Assembly: GCA_965151315.1 (NCBI GenBank)
Contig: CBCTZG010000014.1
Location: 1 to 42,704 of the forward strand
Source of the DNA: Avimonoglobus sp965151315
GTDB taxonomy: Bacteria; Bacillota; Clostridia; UBA1381
Reading direction: 5' to 3'
Length of the DNA stretch: 42,704 nucleotides
The translations under genes and the position numbers were made by a program. Of the stretch, positions 8,113 through 17,715 are shown piece by piece. A model generated the notes under the pieces. That model saw nothing but the letters and a program-made list of their open reading frames with translations, made no database searches and was not told the origin of the DNA. Each line of letters starts with the position of its first letter. The stretch's first letter is position 1.

Positions 8113-10300
8113 TGGTTTCCTCCCGGCCGTCCGGGCCCGTAATCCGATATGCCGTCAGTTTGCCGTCCGCCCAGGCCATATCGATGGTCCGCCCGCCCCG
8201 GGCCTTAAAGCCGCGGAGCCGGCCGGAGCCCCATTCCGCCGGCAGCGCCGGCAGAAGCTCTAATTTCCCGCCATGGCTTTGGATCAGCATTTCACATATC
8301 GCCGCCGCAATCCCAAAATTCCCGTCGATCTGGAATGGGGGGTGCGCGTCGAACATATTGGGATACATAGACTTTTTGAACATGTTTTTAATATAATACA
8401 GCGCTTTTTCTCCATCCCGAAACCGGGCGTAATAATTGGCCGTCCAGGCATTGGACCAGCCTGTCTGCCCGCTGCCGTTCTCCATTCGCACTGCGAGGGA
8501 TTTCTGCGCCGCCGCAAAATACGGGGTATCCGCCGTAACCGTATCCCCCGGGTATACGCCAAACAAATGGGACGCATGCCGGTGCCCTGGTTCCGTTTCC
8601 ACAAACGGCTCGTTCCATTCTAACAGCCTGCCGTCCTCCCCGATTTGCAGCGGGGCAAGATTTTCTAAAATTTCCCGGCTTTTTCTGCAATCAATATCCA
8701 GAATCCCGCAGGCTTCGATATAATGCGTCAGGAATGTGCGGATGATGGATAAGTCCATTGCTGAGCCTTTCGCCGCCGCGCAGTGCTCTCCGGCATACAG
8801 GAAATAATTTTCCGGCGAGGTAGACGGGCTTGTGGTATATTTCCCGTCTTCATCCCGTACCACCCAATCCGCCAGAAAATCCATCGCCCCTTGTAAAACG
8901 GGCATATATTCCGCTAAAAACGCCCGATCCTGGGTATAGGCATAATGCTCAAAAATATGCAGGCAGCCCCAGATTCCGCCCCACTGCCAAAAGGCGAATA
9001 CGCCCCTGGTCGCTTCATGGTTGAACCGCCACAGATCCGTATTATGGCAGCAGACCCAGCCGCTTAGGCCGTAATGGTTGCCGCGGGTGGAAAGCTCCCG
9101 GATCATTTCAATAAATGGCATATGACAATCCGCCAGATTCGTCTGCTCCGCCATCCAGTAATTCATCTGGGCGTTGATATTCATAGTGTAATTGGCTCGC
9201 CACGGCGGCGCAACCTCCTTTGTCCAGATTCCCTGGAGGTTAGCCGGCTGGCCCCCCGCCCTAGAGCAGCTGATGAGCAGGTAACGGGCATAGTCGAATA
9301 AAAGTGTTACCAATCCATTGTCCGTACCGCCGTTGGCTACCCGTCGGATCCGTTCGTCTGTTGGCAGATGGTCAAAGCTTTCCCCGTCAATTTCTAACGC
9401 CGACCGGTCAAACAAGGTCTGATAGGCGGCGATATGCCGTATCTTTAAGGCCTCATATGTATATCCCCAGACGGCTTCCAGCTTTTCCCGGCAGATTTTT
9501 TCCGCGTCCCGGCCCTGGCTTTTGGGCATTTTATCAAAACCATTAAAGCTGGTGCCAATGGAAAAGATCATTTCTACCCAGCTTGACTGTTCTACCCGGA
9601 TCGTAGCGCCCTGGGCTGTAACCAAACCGTCCGAACGTACTTTCAGCCCGGCGGCAAATTCGACGCTTTCCTGATCTGGATCATATGTGACCCGTTGGCA
9701 GCGCACGAACCGGCCGTCAATGTTCCCCACGTCCGTAGGGCATCGGCCCTGGATCAAAATGCTGTCCCCCGCCGCGGAGATTTGATGTTCCAGGTCGCAG
9801 CACAGCCGGATGGACAAATCCATCCAATCATGACTGGAATGCACCCGGACAACCAGCACGTCGTCCCGGTTGGAAACAAAGCATTCCCGGTCATAGGTCA
9901 CATTGTTGATCGTGTAATCCGAGCGGAGCACTGCCTGGGACAGATCCAGCCGGCGGGTATAGCCGGACGGCGCCCCCATCGGCGGATTGTTGATTTCATA
10001 GTACAGAGCGCCGAAGGTCATATAAGCCTGAGAGTATTCGTCTTTCAGCATCTGGGTAATGGCTTCATTGGCCTGCTTATAGGCGCCTTGATCAATTTGG
10101 GTCCGGATCGCGTTAATTTTTTCCATAGGGTAAACCAGCCTTTGCTGGGTCGGCGCACCGGACCACAAAGTTTCCTCATTGATTTGGATACGCCCTGTAT
10201 AGGGCTGGGAATAAACCATTCCGCCGATCCGGCCGTTGCCCAGGGGCAGCGCCTCGTCCCAGCAGTTTGCCCAGGTTTTGTACCAAAGAGATTGCTTCAT
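8099..10300 (-). CDS. GH95 alpha-L-fucosidase / alpha-L-galactosidase, cytosolic
   Basis: This 733-residue inverting glycoside hydrolase of family GH95 has the standard layout: N-terminal beta domain from WYKTWANCWDEALPLGNGR, helical linker, (alpha/alpha)6 barrel and C-terminal beta domain. Catalytic positions are visible: MNINAQMNYW (Asn 374 and 376), SPSTSPEN (general acid Glu 497) and QIDGNFG (Asp 659). Known members release alpha-1,2-L-fucose or alpha-L-galactose from plant hemicellulose, pectin side chains or mucin glycans. No signal peptide is present, so it acts on imported oligosaccharides. The start at 10300 overlaps the preceding stop (ATGA) behind AGGAGG. One oddity is GWVCCHNTDLW at 414-424, where many relatives have two histidines before NTD; this may touch sugar specificity. 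Confidence 0.93.
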   Translation of the reverse strand: MKQSLWYKTWANCWDEALPLGNGRIGGMVYSQPYTGRIQINEETLWSGAPTQQRLVYPMEKINAIRTQIDQGAYKQANEAITQMLKDEYSQAYMTFGALYYEINNPPMGAPSGYTRRLDLSQAVLRSDYTINNVTYDRECFVSNRDDVLVVRVHSSHDWMDLSIRLCCDLEHQISAAGDSILIQGRCPTDVGNIDGRFVRCQRVTYDPDQESVEFAAGLKVRSDGLVTAQGATIRVEQSSWVEMIFSIGTSFNGFDKMPKSQGRDAEKICREKLEAVWGYTYEALKIRHIAAYQTLFDRSALEIDGESFDHLPTDERIRRVANGGTDNGLVTLLFDYARYLLISCSRAGGQPANLQGIWTKEVAPPWRANYTMNINAQMNYWMAEQTNLADCHMPFIEMIRELSTRGNHYGLSGWVCCHNTDLWRFNHEATRGVFAFWQWGGIWGCLHIFEHYAYTQDRAFLAEYMPVLQGAMDFLADWVVRDEDGKYTTSPSTSPENYFLYAGEHCAAAKGSAMDLSIIRTFLTHYIEACGILDIDCRKSREILENLAPLQIGEDGRLLEWNEPFVETEPGHRHASHLFGVYPGDTVTADTPYFAAAQKSLAVRMENGSGQTGWSNAWTANYYARFRDGEKALYYIKNMFKKSMYPNMFDAHPPFQIDGNFGIAAAICEMLIQSHGGKLELLPALPAEWGSGRLRGFKARGGRTIDMAWADGKLTAYRITGPDGREETNVSV

Positions 10301-12375
10301 ATCGTTTCCTCCTGATTCAAAATTCCGATTTCCGCAAATGGGATGTTGACAATTTCCACTGTTTCATTGTCCAGTCCAAAAACGTCGTCCGTAATGGTAT
10401 ACTCTGGCATGTTCGACTGCAAAAATTCCGCAGATTCCTTTAACGTAAAGTCCAGCGCCGCCGGGTCGGCAAAATCGTCATACTGACGCACATATACCCG
10501 GTTATGCCAGAATTTTGTGCCCGGATTATAATTTTGGGTATAGGTCTTATATAAATAGGGATACCGCTGCCGGTACACCGCACTGGTAATATCCACGCCC
10601 CGCAAATCTGCCGGATCGCTGGTACGCGCCCGTATAACCGACAGCGGGTCAGTATGCATATGCAGGTAGGCGTTGCTTTTCTGATTGGGGTTTAAACCCG
10701 GGAAGCAGTCGATCAAAATATTGTTGCCGATGGAGGTCAGCCCGCCGCAGGTATGGTATATGGTGCTGAAAAAGAATTTTCCATCGGAAACGATGTCATA
10801 AAAGCAGTTAGCGTACACCATATTGTATACCGACCAGTCATCAAAATACACGGCGCAGACCCCTAGGCCGGTCCGCACAGGATTGTGGATAGAATATATA
10901 AAATTATACCGGATGATATTCCCCACCTCGCTCATGTCCCGGCCCATGTAAATTGCTCCGGAATCCGATACCTCCTGGAGCACGTGGTGGATCCTGTTAT
11001 ATTCAATGCAGTGGTCATTGCCGTGGAGATAAATTGCCATTCCCGGAAGATCGCTGATCTCACAATGGGCGATCCGGTTCCCTACGCCCATCACGTTCAC
11101 CGCCGCCTTATAGGTTTTATCCAGCCGGTTTACCCGGGAAAATCGACAGTTTTCTACCGTATTTCCGCCGGGCTCCAAGGTTTTTCGGTTTCCGCCGGAC
11201 AGCAATACACCGCCTGCGCCCAGATCCTGCATGGTACAGCCTGCAATTCTGTGATTTTTGCCGCCGCAGTTATCCCAAGCGGCAAATTCATACAAATACT
11301 CATGCCATGCCCCCATTTCCCGGGAAATGGGCCGGGGAGCCGGAATACCCGGCGCCCGCTTGCCATGGCAGGTATGCAGGCCGTCCGGCATCGGCGAAGC
11401 TCCCTGCCCAATCTGTACTGCCAGGGTACCCAAGTTCCGGAATACACAGTTCTGGATCACGCACCCTTCGCCGCCGGCAATATAGACGCCGCCCGATCGG
11501 CTGTTCTCAAAGGTAATCCCGGAAATTTGGATATCCTCCGCGTTTTCAATGGAAATCATCACCTGGTCCAGGCTGGAAAGCTGGAGCTTAGTGTCAGCAA
11601 GATTTCCCTTGGGGATGAAATAGAGCTTTTTTTCATGGATATCCACAAAATATTCTCCCGGCTCGGTTACCTCCGCCAATAGATTAACAATATACCAGCC
11701 GGAATGGCCGGTGGCCGCATAACCGTATAAATGCGGCAGTGCCGTCGTAATCGTGTGCTCCTTTATGTCGATATGTGCGATGCGGATACAGTCGTCCGCC
11801 CAGGACTGGCAGGGGAATCCCGCCAGATACGCGTCTTTGGCGTCCTTCCAGTGTTCCAGCCGGCAGTCTGCCCAGCGAATCACCGCCGGCCGCAGATCAT
11901 ATTCCTCCTTAGCCGGCCGGCTGCCGCTGTCCAGAATATCTTCCTCCGCCAACGGGATCATCCCGGTTTTCGGGTATCGGGAAACTCTGTACGGCTCCCC
12001 ATTAACAAACAGCTCGTTGGGCGCCGGCACATAAGGCCTGCGGAACCCCCGGGTTCCGTAGCGGCCATACACAATATCATATGGCGCCAGGTCAATCATC
12101 ATGATCCCGTCCCGGAACGGCTTCGCTGATCCGGGATCCAACCAAACGCCGCCGTCAAAATACACCGGTTCCCCAGCCCAAGCCTGGATTCGCAGATGAT
12201 TATTTTCCGGGCCAAGGGCCAGTGGTTTCCGGAAGAAATACCGCCCGCCCCGCAGATAAATCACCGCCGGCCTTCCTTTCGCCGCTTCCTTTGCCCGGTC
12301 CAGGCTGGCAAACGGACTATCTTTTGTCCCGCGGTTCCGGTCGTTGCCGTCCAGCGCTACAAAATACTGTTCCAT
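10297..12375 (-). CDS. Cytosolic right-handed parallel beta-helix protein, GH141-like
   Basis: This 692-residue protein opens with FVALDGNDRNRGTKDSPFAS and YLRGGRYFF. That opening is typical of beta-helix proteins placed near GH141, a family with reported alpha-L-fucosidase (rhamnogalacturonan II) and xylanase members. Short strand-turn repeats with N and G ladders run from about residue 265 to 540 (ISGITFENSRSGGVYI, CVIQNCVFRNLG, NHRIAGCTMQDLG, HCIEYNRIHHV). The interruption LYEFAAWDNCGG lies inside the helix. No signal peptide is present. The start at 12375 follows GGAGGAG, which overlaps the GH2 stop. Its secreted counterpart is encoded at 19588-23604. Family placement is from recalled similarity, and catalytic residues were not assigned. 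A lyase or epimerase on the same fold is the alternative. Confidence 0.7.
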   Translation of the reverse strand: MEQYFVALDGNDRNRGTKDSPFASLDRAKEAAKGRPAVIYLRGGRYFFRKPLALGPENNHLRIQAWAGEPVYFDGGVWLDPGSAKPFRDGIMMIDLAPYDIVYGRYGTRGFRRPYVPAPNELFVNGEPYRVSRYPKTGMIPLAEEDILDSGSRPAKEEYDLRPAVIRWADCRLEHWKDAKDAYLAGFPCQSWADDCIRIAHIDIKEHTITTALPHLYGYAATGHSGWYIVNLLAEVTEPGEYFVDIHEKKLYFIPKGNLADTKLQLSSLDQVMISIENAEDIQISGITFENSRSGGVYIAGGEGCVIQNCVFRNLGTLAVQIGQGASPMPDGLHTCHGKRAPGIPAPRPISREMGAWHEYLYEFAAWDNCGGKNHRIAGCTMQDLGAGGVLLSGGNRKTLEPGGNTVENCRFSRVNRLDKTYKAAVNVMGVGNRIAHCEISDLPGMAIYLHGNDHCIEYNRIHHVLQEVSDSGAIYMGRDMSEVGNIIRYNFIYSIHNPVRTGLGVCAVYFDDWSVYNMVYANCFYDIVSDGKFFFSTIYHTCGGLTSIGNNILIDCFPGLNPNQKSNAYLHMHTDPLSVIRARTSDPADLRGVDITSAVYRQRYPYLYKTYTQNYNPGTKFWHNRVYVRQYDDFADPAALDFTLKESAEFLQSNMPEYTITDDVFGLDNETVEIVNIPFAEIGILNQEETI

Positions 12376-12378
12376 TCG

Positions 12379-15372
12379 CTACTCCTCCCTGCATTCAAAA
12401 TTTTCCCGGGTAATATTCCCCGACACATACTGGTAAGGCCCCGATAACGGTTGGGAAACCGCATCGTATTGCATCCGGGTCCGCTTCAGGGCATCCGCCT
12501 CACCGCGGTAAGTACCCATCAGGAACGCAAACCGGAAGGCGTGGGGCCGCAGTTCGTACGGTTCCTCCGGCGGCGGGCCGCAGGAGGCGCTGCCTAATCC
12601 TCGATTTTGATAATCCAGATACAGCGTGTTCTTGGCCGCCGGCGGAAGCTCTCCTAAATGTTCCGCCCGAAGCAGGCTGTCCAGCGCGTATGGATGGATG
12701 CTAAAGTCAAACTGCTCACAGCCTATAAACAAGAGCCCGTGGCCGTCCTGGTCCTTTAGCGCTAAATACCGGGTATCCGACCGGTTCCCGTTTTCCTGGG
12801 GACGCTCATACGCTACAGACATCTCCGCGGCCGCCGCCGTATATAAACCAGCGGGCGCACTGTATTTCCGATCCGGGTAGTTTTCATGGGGGCCTCTGCC
12901 ATACCACACGGCCTTTCCCATCCGCCGATCCAGCTGGAACGCGACACCGATCCGAGGAAGTACTTCCGGCAATTTCCCAAAGGGCTTGCCGGTCATTTCC
13001 GTCAGGATCATGCCATCCTGATACACATGATAAATGATTTCCGCATCAAATCCCGCGAATTTCCCCTCAGGCATTATTTTTCCCCGGTATATGAACCGGG
13101 CCTCTTCTGCAAGCAGGATCTGCTCCTCTGTTTCCGGACAAAACTGGAAATTCGCCAAAAGCGCCCCGTCCCATTGCCGGATTACGCTTTCAAGCTTTCC
13201 CCGAATCCCATCGTTGTCCGTAGGCTTCCGGTAAAAACTGCACCGCATGGGTGTATCCAAATAAACTGTGCCGCCGGCGGCGTAATAGCAAAGCATCCCG
13301 TCCTGAAAACGGGCTTCGAATTCTGGTGTCTGGACAAAATCCTGTCCGGCTGTATAGATAAAATCCGCCTTTTCATAGGGCTTTGCCGGCGCAGCGAAGG
13401 GCAGTGCCACTTGATGCTCCGCCAGGAGCCTATCTCCCTCCGCCGCCGTGTAAAAAGCGCTGTACCGGGCTCCAGGCTGGATAACGCCCGGCCTTGGATA
13501 CGCAAGCTTCCGGCAGCCGTGGGGCGGAATATCTAATCTGTCCAGCACACCGGCGTCGATTTCCTGGTAATCCGCATAGAGCTTCCAGGCAATGGTCAGT
13601 TCCGATAAATTCTTAAAATCGTAATGGTTTGTAATCAATACGCCGTCCGGTTCCCCAGTAAACCAAACCGGCGCCGATACCGCCTTGAGTTCCTGCCAGG
13701 CGGGCTTCGGCGTCCCGTCAGAAAACAAAAATCCATCCAGGCAGAAATTAAATGCATGGTTGGGCTCCCCAAAATCACCGCCGTATAAATAGGTGCCGTT
13801 CCGGGCAATGCCATGGTTTTTGAATTCCCACACAAACCCGCCGCAAAATTCGGGATAGCGGTAAATCCTTTCCCAATATTCCTGCAAGGCGCCGGGACCG
13901 TTTCCCATAGCGTGGGCATATTCTGTCATCAGCACCGGCTTTGTACTGTTGGGAAGCTTCCCTGTTTCATAGGCCATCTGATCCAATACAAACAGCGGGC
14001 AGTACCCGCATTGCCGGAAATCGGTGAACCCGGGTGAATGGGCGTCGTCCTGGGCGTATAAGACCGGCTTTTGTACGCTGGCCTGCCGCAGCCACTCCGC
14101 GCAGGCGCTCAGGTTTTCCCCATTGCCGCATTCATTGCCGATCGACCAGATCAAAATGCAAGTTTCGTTTTTGTCCCGGGCATACATCCGCTCCACCCGG
14201 TCTAAATAGGCGTCCCGCCAAGCCGGATCCTTGCTGAGCCAGCCTTGGTCGCCAGTCACGCCGCAGCCGTGGGTTTCTAAATCCGCTTCATCCACAACAT
14301 AGATCCCTAGTTCAGTGCACAGCTCGTAAAAATACGGGTTATTGGGATAGTGGGCGCAGCGGATGGCGTTCAGGTTCCCATCCCGGACGCGCAAAAGCTC
14401 TTTCCGGGTTGTCTCATAGTCAATAGCCCGACCCTTGTCCGGCAGGTATTCATGGCGGTTTACACCCTTGAATTTAATGGGCTGGCCATTTAACCGCAGG
14501 ACCCCGTCTTGTATTTCCACCTCCCGCAGGCCGACCCGTTTCGTATGTACCTCAATAGGAATATCCCCCTGAAGAAGCGTGATTCGGACATCATACAAAT
14601 AGGGCTCCTCCGCATTCCACAAAACTGGGGACTTGACCGAAAAGCAGTAGCCGCAGACTCCTTCCTCCGCCGCCAACTGCCGGCGCTGGCCGCCGGCCTC
14701 TATTTGCAGCGTATAGCCAGCCGCTTTTTGGGAAAGCGCGACATCAACCGAAATCTCCTTGGTATTGGTCCGGATCTCATAGTCCCAAACGGTGACGGAG
14801 CCGGTCAGGATCAGGTATACGTCCCGGAAAATACCGCTGGCCAGGATCATATCCTGTCCCTCTAGGTAGCTCGCGTCGCTGTAGGTATACACCAGGACCT
14901 CCAGCTGATTTTCCCCCGGGTGCAGAAATTCTGTCACGTCAAATTCCGCCGGCAGCCGGCTTCCTTTGGAAAAGCCGGCTTCCTGCCCGTTGATCCATAC
15001 ATAAAAGGCGCCGTCTACCCCTGCAAAATGCAAAACCGCCCTTGGGGGAATCGCCTGTAGAAAAAACGTCCGGCGGTATCTGCCGGTGGGGTTGTTCCTG
15101 GGCGCATACGGCGGATGAAACGGAAATGGGTATTCCGTATTGGTATACCGGGGGATCCCATAGCCCGTGAACTGCCACATGGACGGCACCTGGATTTTAT
15201 CCCAGCCGCCGGTTCCCCCATATTGAAAATCATATTCGCCGTTCAGGGATAAAATGTAGGGAGATTGTTCTTTATTGCGGTAAAATATACCCGGCCGGTC
15301 TCCCGGGATCACTGTGCTTCTGGGCGGCAGGCGCCGCTTATGCAGAAGCCTTGGATTTTCAATATCCCGCAT
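12379..15372 (-). CDS. GH2 beta-galactosidase (LacZ-type), cytosolic
   Basis: This is a 997-residue GH2 enzyme with the five-domain LacZ layout. It has a jelly-roll sugar-binding domain (~35-190), an Ig-like domain (~195-285), a TIM barrel (~290-580), a second Ig-like domain and a C-terminal beta-galactosidase small-chain domain (~690-975). The acid/base is Glu 414 in WSIGNECGNG. The nucleophile is Glu 484 in MTEYAHAMGNGPG, close to the LacZ consensus. HEYLPDKGRAI and ETHGCG are also typical. The start at 15372 is preferred over ATG 15411, because 15411 overlaps the -10 of an internal promoter while 15372 has CAGGAG at a good distance. It probably removes beta-linked galactose (or arabinopyranose) from imported oligosaccharides. 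Confidence 0.93.
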   Translation of the reverse strand: MRDIENPRLLHKRRLPPRSTVIPGDRPGIFYRNKEQSPYILSLNGEYDFQYGGTGGWDKIQVPSMWQFTGYGIPRYTNTEYPFPFHPPYAPRNNPTGRYRRTFFLQAIPPRAVLHFAGVDGAFYVWINGQEAGFSKGSRLPAEFDVTEFLHPGENQLEVLVYTYSDASYLEGQDMILASGIFRDVYLILTGSVTVWDYEIRTNTKEISVDVALSQKAAGYTLQIEAGGQRRQLAAEEGVCGYCFSVKSPVLWNAEEPYLYDVRITLLQGDIPIEVHTKRVGLREVEIQDGVLRLNGQPIKFKGVNRHEYLPDKGRAIDYETTRKELLRVRDGNLNAIRCAHYPNNPYFYELCTELGIYVVDEADLETHGCGVTGDQGWLSKDPAWRDAYLDRVERMYARDKNETCILIWSIGNECGNGENLSACAEWLRQASVQKPVLYAQDDAHSPGFTDFRQCGYCPLFVLDQMAYETGKLPNSTKPVLMTEYAHAMGNGPGALQEYWERIYRYPEFCGGFVWEFKNHGIARNGTYLYGGDFGEPNHAFNFCLDGFLFSDGTPKPAWQELKAVSAPVWFTGEPDGVLITNHYDFKNLSELTIAWKLYADYQEIDAGVLDRLDIPPHGCRKLAYPRPGVIQPGARYSAFYTAAEGDRLLAEHQVALPFAAPAKPYEKADFIYTAGQDFVQTPEFEARFQDGMLCYYAAGGTVYLDTPMRCSFYRKPTDNDGIRGKLESVIRQWDGALLANFQFCPETEEQILLAEEARFIYRGKIMPEGKFAGFDAEIIYHVYQDGMILTEMTGKPFGKLPEVLPRIGVAFQLDRRMGKAVWYGRGPHENYPDRKYSAPAGLYTAAAAEMSVAYERPQENGNRSDTRYLALKDQDGHGLLFIGCEQFDFSIHPYALDSLLRAEHLGELPPAAKNTLYLDYQNRGLGSASCGPPPEEPYELRPHAFRFAFLMGTYRGEADALKRTRMQYDAVSQPLSGPYQYVSGNITRENFECREE

Positions 15373-15409
15373 CCTATACCACTCCTGTTCTGATTGCAGA
15401 TTTGATTCC

Positions 15410-15438
15410 ATTATAAAATATTTCCTGCAAATTAACAA
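15410..15438 (-). promoter_or_regulatory. Internal SigA-type promoter before the GH2 gene
   Basis: The minus strand has TTGTTA (15433-15438), a 17-base spacer and TATAAT (15410-15415). It lies in the 117-bp gap between the FAD oxidoreductase and GH2 genes, one of the two longest gaps of the operon. It would give separate expression of the five downstream cytosolic enzyme genes. A transcript from here excludes ATG 15411 as the GH2 start. Confidence 0.75.
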
Positions 15439-15489
15439 GGGGCTAAATTAGACAAATTCATGACTATTTAGCTCTCTGTATATTCTTTG

Positions 15490-17703
15490 TTATTCTGAAA
15501 ATAGTTTTACGCCATAAATCCCGGTTTCTCCGGTCACTTGAATTTGAATCTGCCGAATCTGTCTGACGTTGATTGGATAAACCGCCTGCCGCCGGAAATT
15601 ATCGTCTTCCTGGATCTCAATGGTCCCGTTCCGGGTTGTAATTGTAATCGCATACTGCCGGGCCAGCGTCTTAGGAAGCGTTTTACTGAGATCCTCCTCC
15701 ATGGCATTATCCCACAAAACGGCGATCCGCTTCGCGTCTACAGGCTCCTTGGCCGTCAGGGTCAGGCAATGCCTGCCGTCCCCCGCCGGAATCCACAAAT
15801 TTGGCGTACCGTAGGGCCGCCCGTATCCGTTAATAGCGCTTGCGGCGCTGTATACAGGCTGTACGGGCCGGATCCCGCAGAAAAGAATATTTCGCTCCGT
15901 TTCATAGGTATGGTCGCAGCAGATATAGCCCGTCGACTCCAAGTCCAGCGGGACGCTGTCGTGGTTCCGGCCGTCCTGACTGTCCCGGGTATGCATCCGC
16001 CAGGTCACGGCGCCGATTGGCCGTGTGCGGCTAATGCCAAGCTGGATCGCAGCGTTTTTCTCCAGCACGATGTATAGCTTGCTGTCGGGCCCCCGGTCTG
16101 CATCCAGCAGCAGCTCCACCCAGCCTTCCGTCCCGCCGGCCAGAGAAATGCTGGCTGATCTGATAAGCGTTTCCGGCAGATACGTTTCCATATGCCGGCC
16201 ATGATAAAGTTTATAACGCAATACCGTATCCTGTCCGCACTGAAGATAGATCTGGATCGTATCAACATGGTCCGTCGCGATCATCAGCGCCAGGCAGTAG
16301 TCCCGTTCCAATGGCATACTGCCGTCTGCCCGGCAGTTTTCATACGTCTTTTCACTGTCCGCCTGGGCGGTAAATCCAGGCAGCGGGCAGTCCCTGCGGT
16401 GCAGGATCGCCTGGTCGTCCGCAAGCAGGCGGCCTTGCAGTACATCCATATAGGTTTGATATACCGTCCTCGGCGACGCGCCGTATTCCTTACACACCGC
16501 GGCCGCCGTTCCTACAGCCTGGCCGATCACACCGCAGGTGGCCATGACCCGGGTAGAACCCAAGGCAATATGGGTCACGCTAATATCCCGGCCCGCCAGC
16601 AACAGATTTTGGATATCCTTGGAATACAGGCAGCGAAAAGGGATATTGTATACGCCAGTCACCGGTACAAAATTTGACGCCGGCGCGGGATCGTAAATGC
16701 CCAGAGGGGCATGGATATCCATCGGCCAGCCGCCCATACAGACGGCGTCCGGATAATCGGCCTTACTTTCAATATCGTTTTCCGTCAAGATATAGTCGCC
16801 GATAAACCGCCTGGATTCCCGGGACCCTGCCTTGGCAAACACCCGTTTTAGGTATCGTGTTTTCGCTTTAGGGTATTTCCCGCTGTTTTTTACATAGTCC
16901 CAAATCCCGTAAATCAGCCGCCGGAGTTCCATCTCAATGTCGTCGTGATCCTTTAAAATGTCACACTGCCCGCCATATTCATAGGCCCAATGGGGGCCGA
17001 AGCAGGACAGGCCCCGGAAATTTTCCGGCTTATCTATGTCCTTTAAAAAATCCATCTTGGTAATGTCATGAGCAAATTTCGGCGGCTTAAAGCCTACCTC
17101 CCGGCCTGCGTCCGCAGTTTCAAAGTAGATCGAGTTCCCCATGGTAAAGGCGTCTGGCTCAGCCGGCGCCCAGGCTTCCCCAAATTCCGCTTTGCCTTCC
17201 CGCCCCATCCGATACTCCGCGCCGGCGGAAAAGGCCAAAACGCCGTTTCCGGTAGCGTCAATAAAAATCGGCGCCTGAATCTCATATTCCCGGTTGCTGA
17301 CACTATGTCTGGCCCGGCAGGCGGTGATCCGGTTTTGCTCTACGGTGCAGCCCTCCAGCACCGTATTGAGGAGCAGCCGGATATTCTGTTCCTCATCTAC
17401 CATATCCAAAAGTACCGCGTCCATCAGCGCCGGTGGCCCGTATCCCCCGCACTCGCCATAATAGGCCAGCCGGAGGCGGATCTCTTCGATAATACCCGTT
17501 TCCTTTGTATAAATGGCCGGATTTAACCCGCCATGCCCCGCGCCGCTGACCCCAACCCCGATTTCACTGGAAGCGTTTCCTCCCAGAACAGACCGGTCGT
17601 TCAGCAGCACTGTGTCCAGGCCATGCCGCGCCGCGGCTATGGCAGCACAGATTCCGGCGATCCCGCCGCCGGCAACCAGTAAATCGCATTCTATCCGTTC
17701 CAT
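15490..17703 (-). CDS. FAD-dependent oxidoreductase (FAD_oxidored, Pfam PF12831-like)
   Basis: The protein has 737 residues. It begins with ECDLLVAGGGIAGICAAIAAARHG, a classic dinucleotide-binding motif, then NASSEIGVG. Typical family segments follow: FIDATGNGVLA (~150), YNIPFRCLYSKDIQNLLLAGRDISVTHIA (~355) and RVMATCGVIGQAVGTAAA. The last ~270 residues form a beta-rich tail of unknown role. This family is frequent in plant-polysaccharide loci, but its substrate is generally unknown; oxidation of a sugar or sugar acid is a guess. No signal peptide is seen. It is the first cytosolic enzyme gene after the surface-protein block, 12 bp from the preceding stop, with AAGGATGG before the ATG. Confidence 0.85.
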   Translation of the reverse strand: MERIECDLLVAGGGIAGICAAIAAARHGLDTVLLNDRSVLGGNASSEIGVGVSGAGHGGLNPAIYTKETGIIEEIRLRLAYYGECGGYGPPALMDAVLLDMVDEEQNIRLLLNTVLEGCTVEQNRITACRARHSVSNREYEIQAPIFIDATGNGVLAFSAGAEYRMGREGKAEFGEAWAPAEPDAFTMGNSIYFETADAGREVGFKPPKFAHDITKMDFLKDIDKPENFRGLSCFGPHWAYEYGGQCDILKDHDDIEMELRRLIYGIWDYVKNSGKYPKAKTRYLKRVFAKAGSRESRRFIGDYILTENDIESKADYPDAVCMGGWPMDIHAPLGIYDPAPASNFVPVTGVYNIPFRCLYSKDIQNLLLAGRDISVTHIALGSTRVMATCGVIGQAVGTAAAVCKEYGASPRTVYQTYMDVLQGRLLADDQAILHRRDCPLPGFTAQADSEKTYENCRADGSMPLERDYCLALMIATDHVDTIQIYLQCGQDTVLRYKLYHGRHMETYLPETLIRSASISLAGGTEGWVELLLDADRGPDSKLYIVLEKNAAIQLGISRTRPIGAVTWRMHTRDSQDGRNHDSVPLDLESTGYICCDHTYETERNILFCGIRPVQPVYSAASAINGYGRPYGTPNLWIPAGDGRHCLTLTAKEPVDAKRIAVLWDNAMEEDLSKTLPKTLARQYAITITTRNGTIEIQEDDNFRRQAVYPINVRQIRQIQIQVTGETGIYGVKLFSE

Positions 17704-17715
17704 ATTGATCCATCC

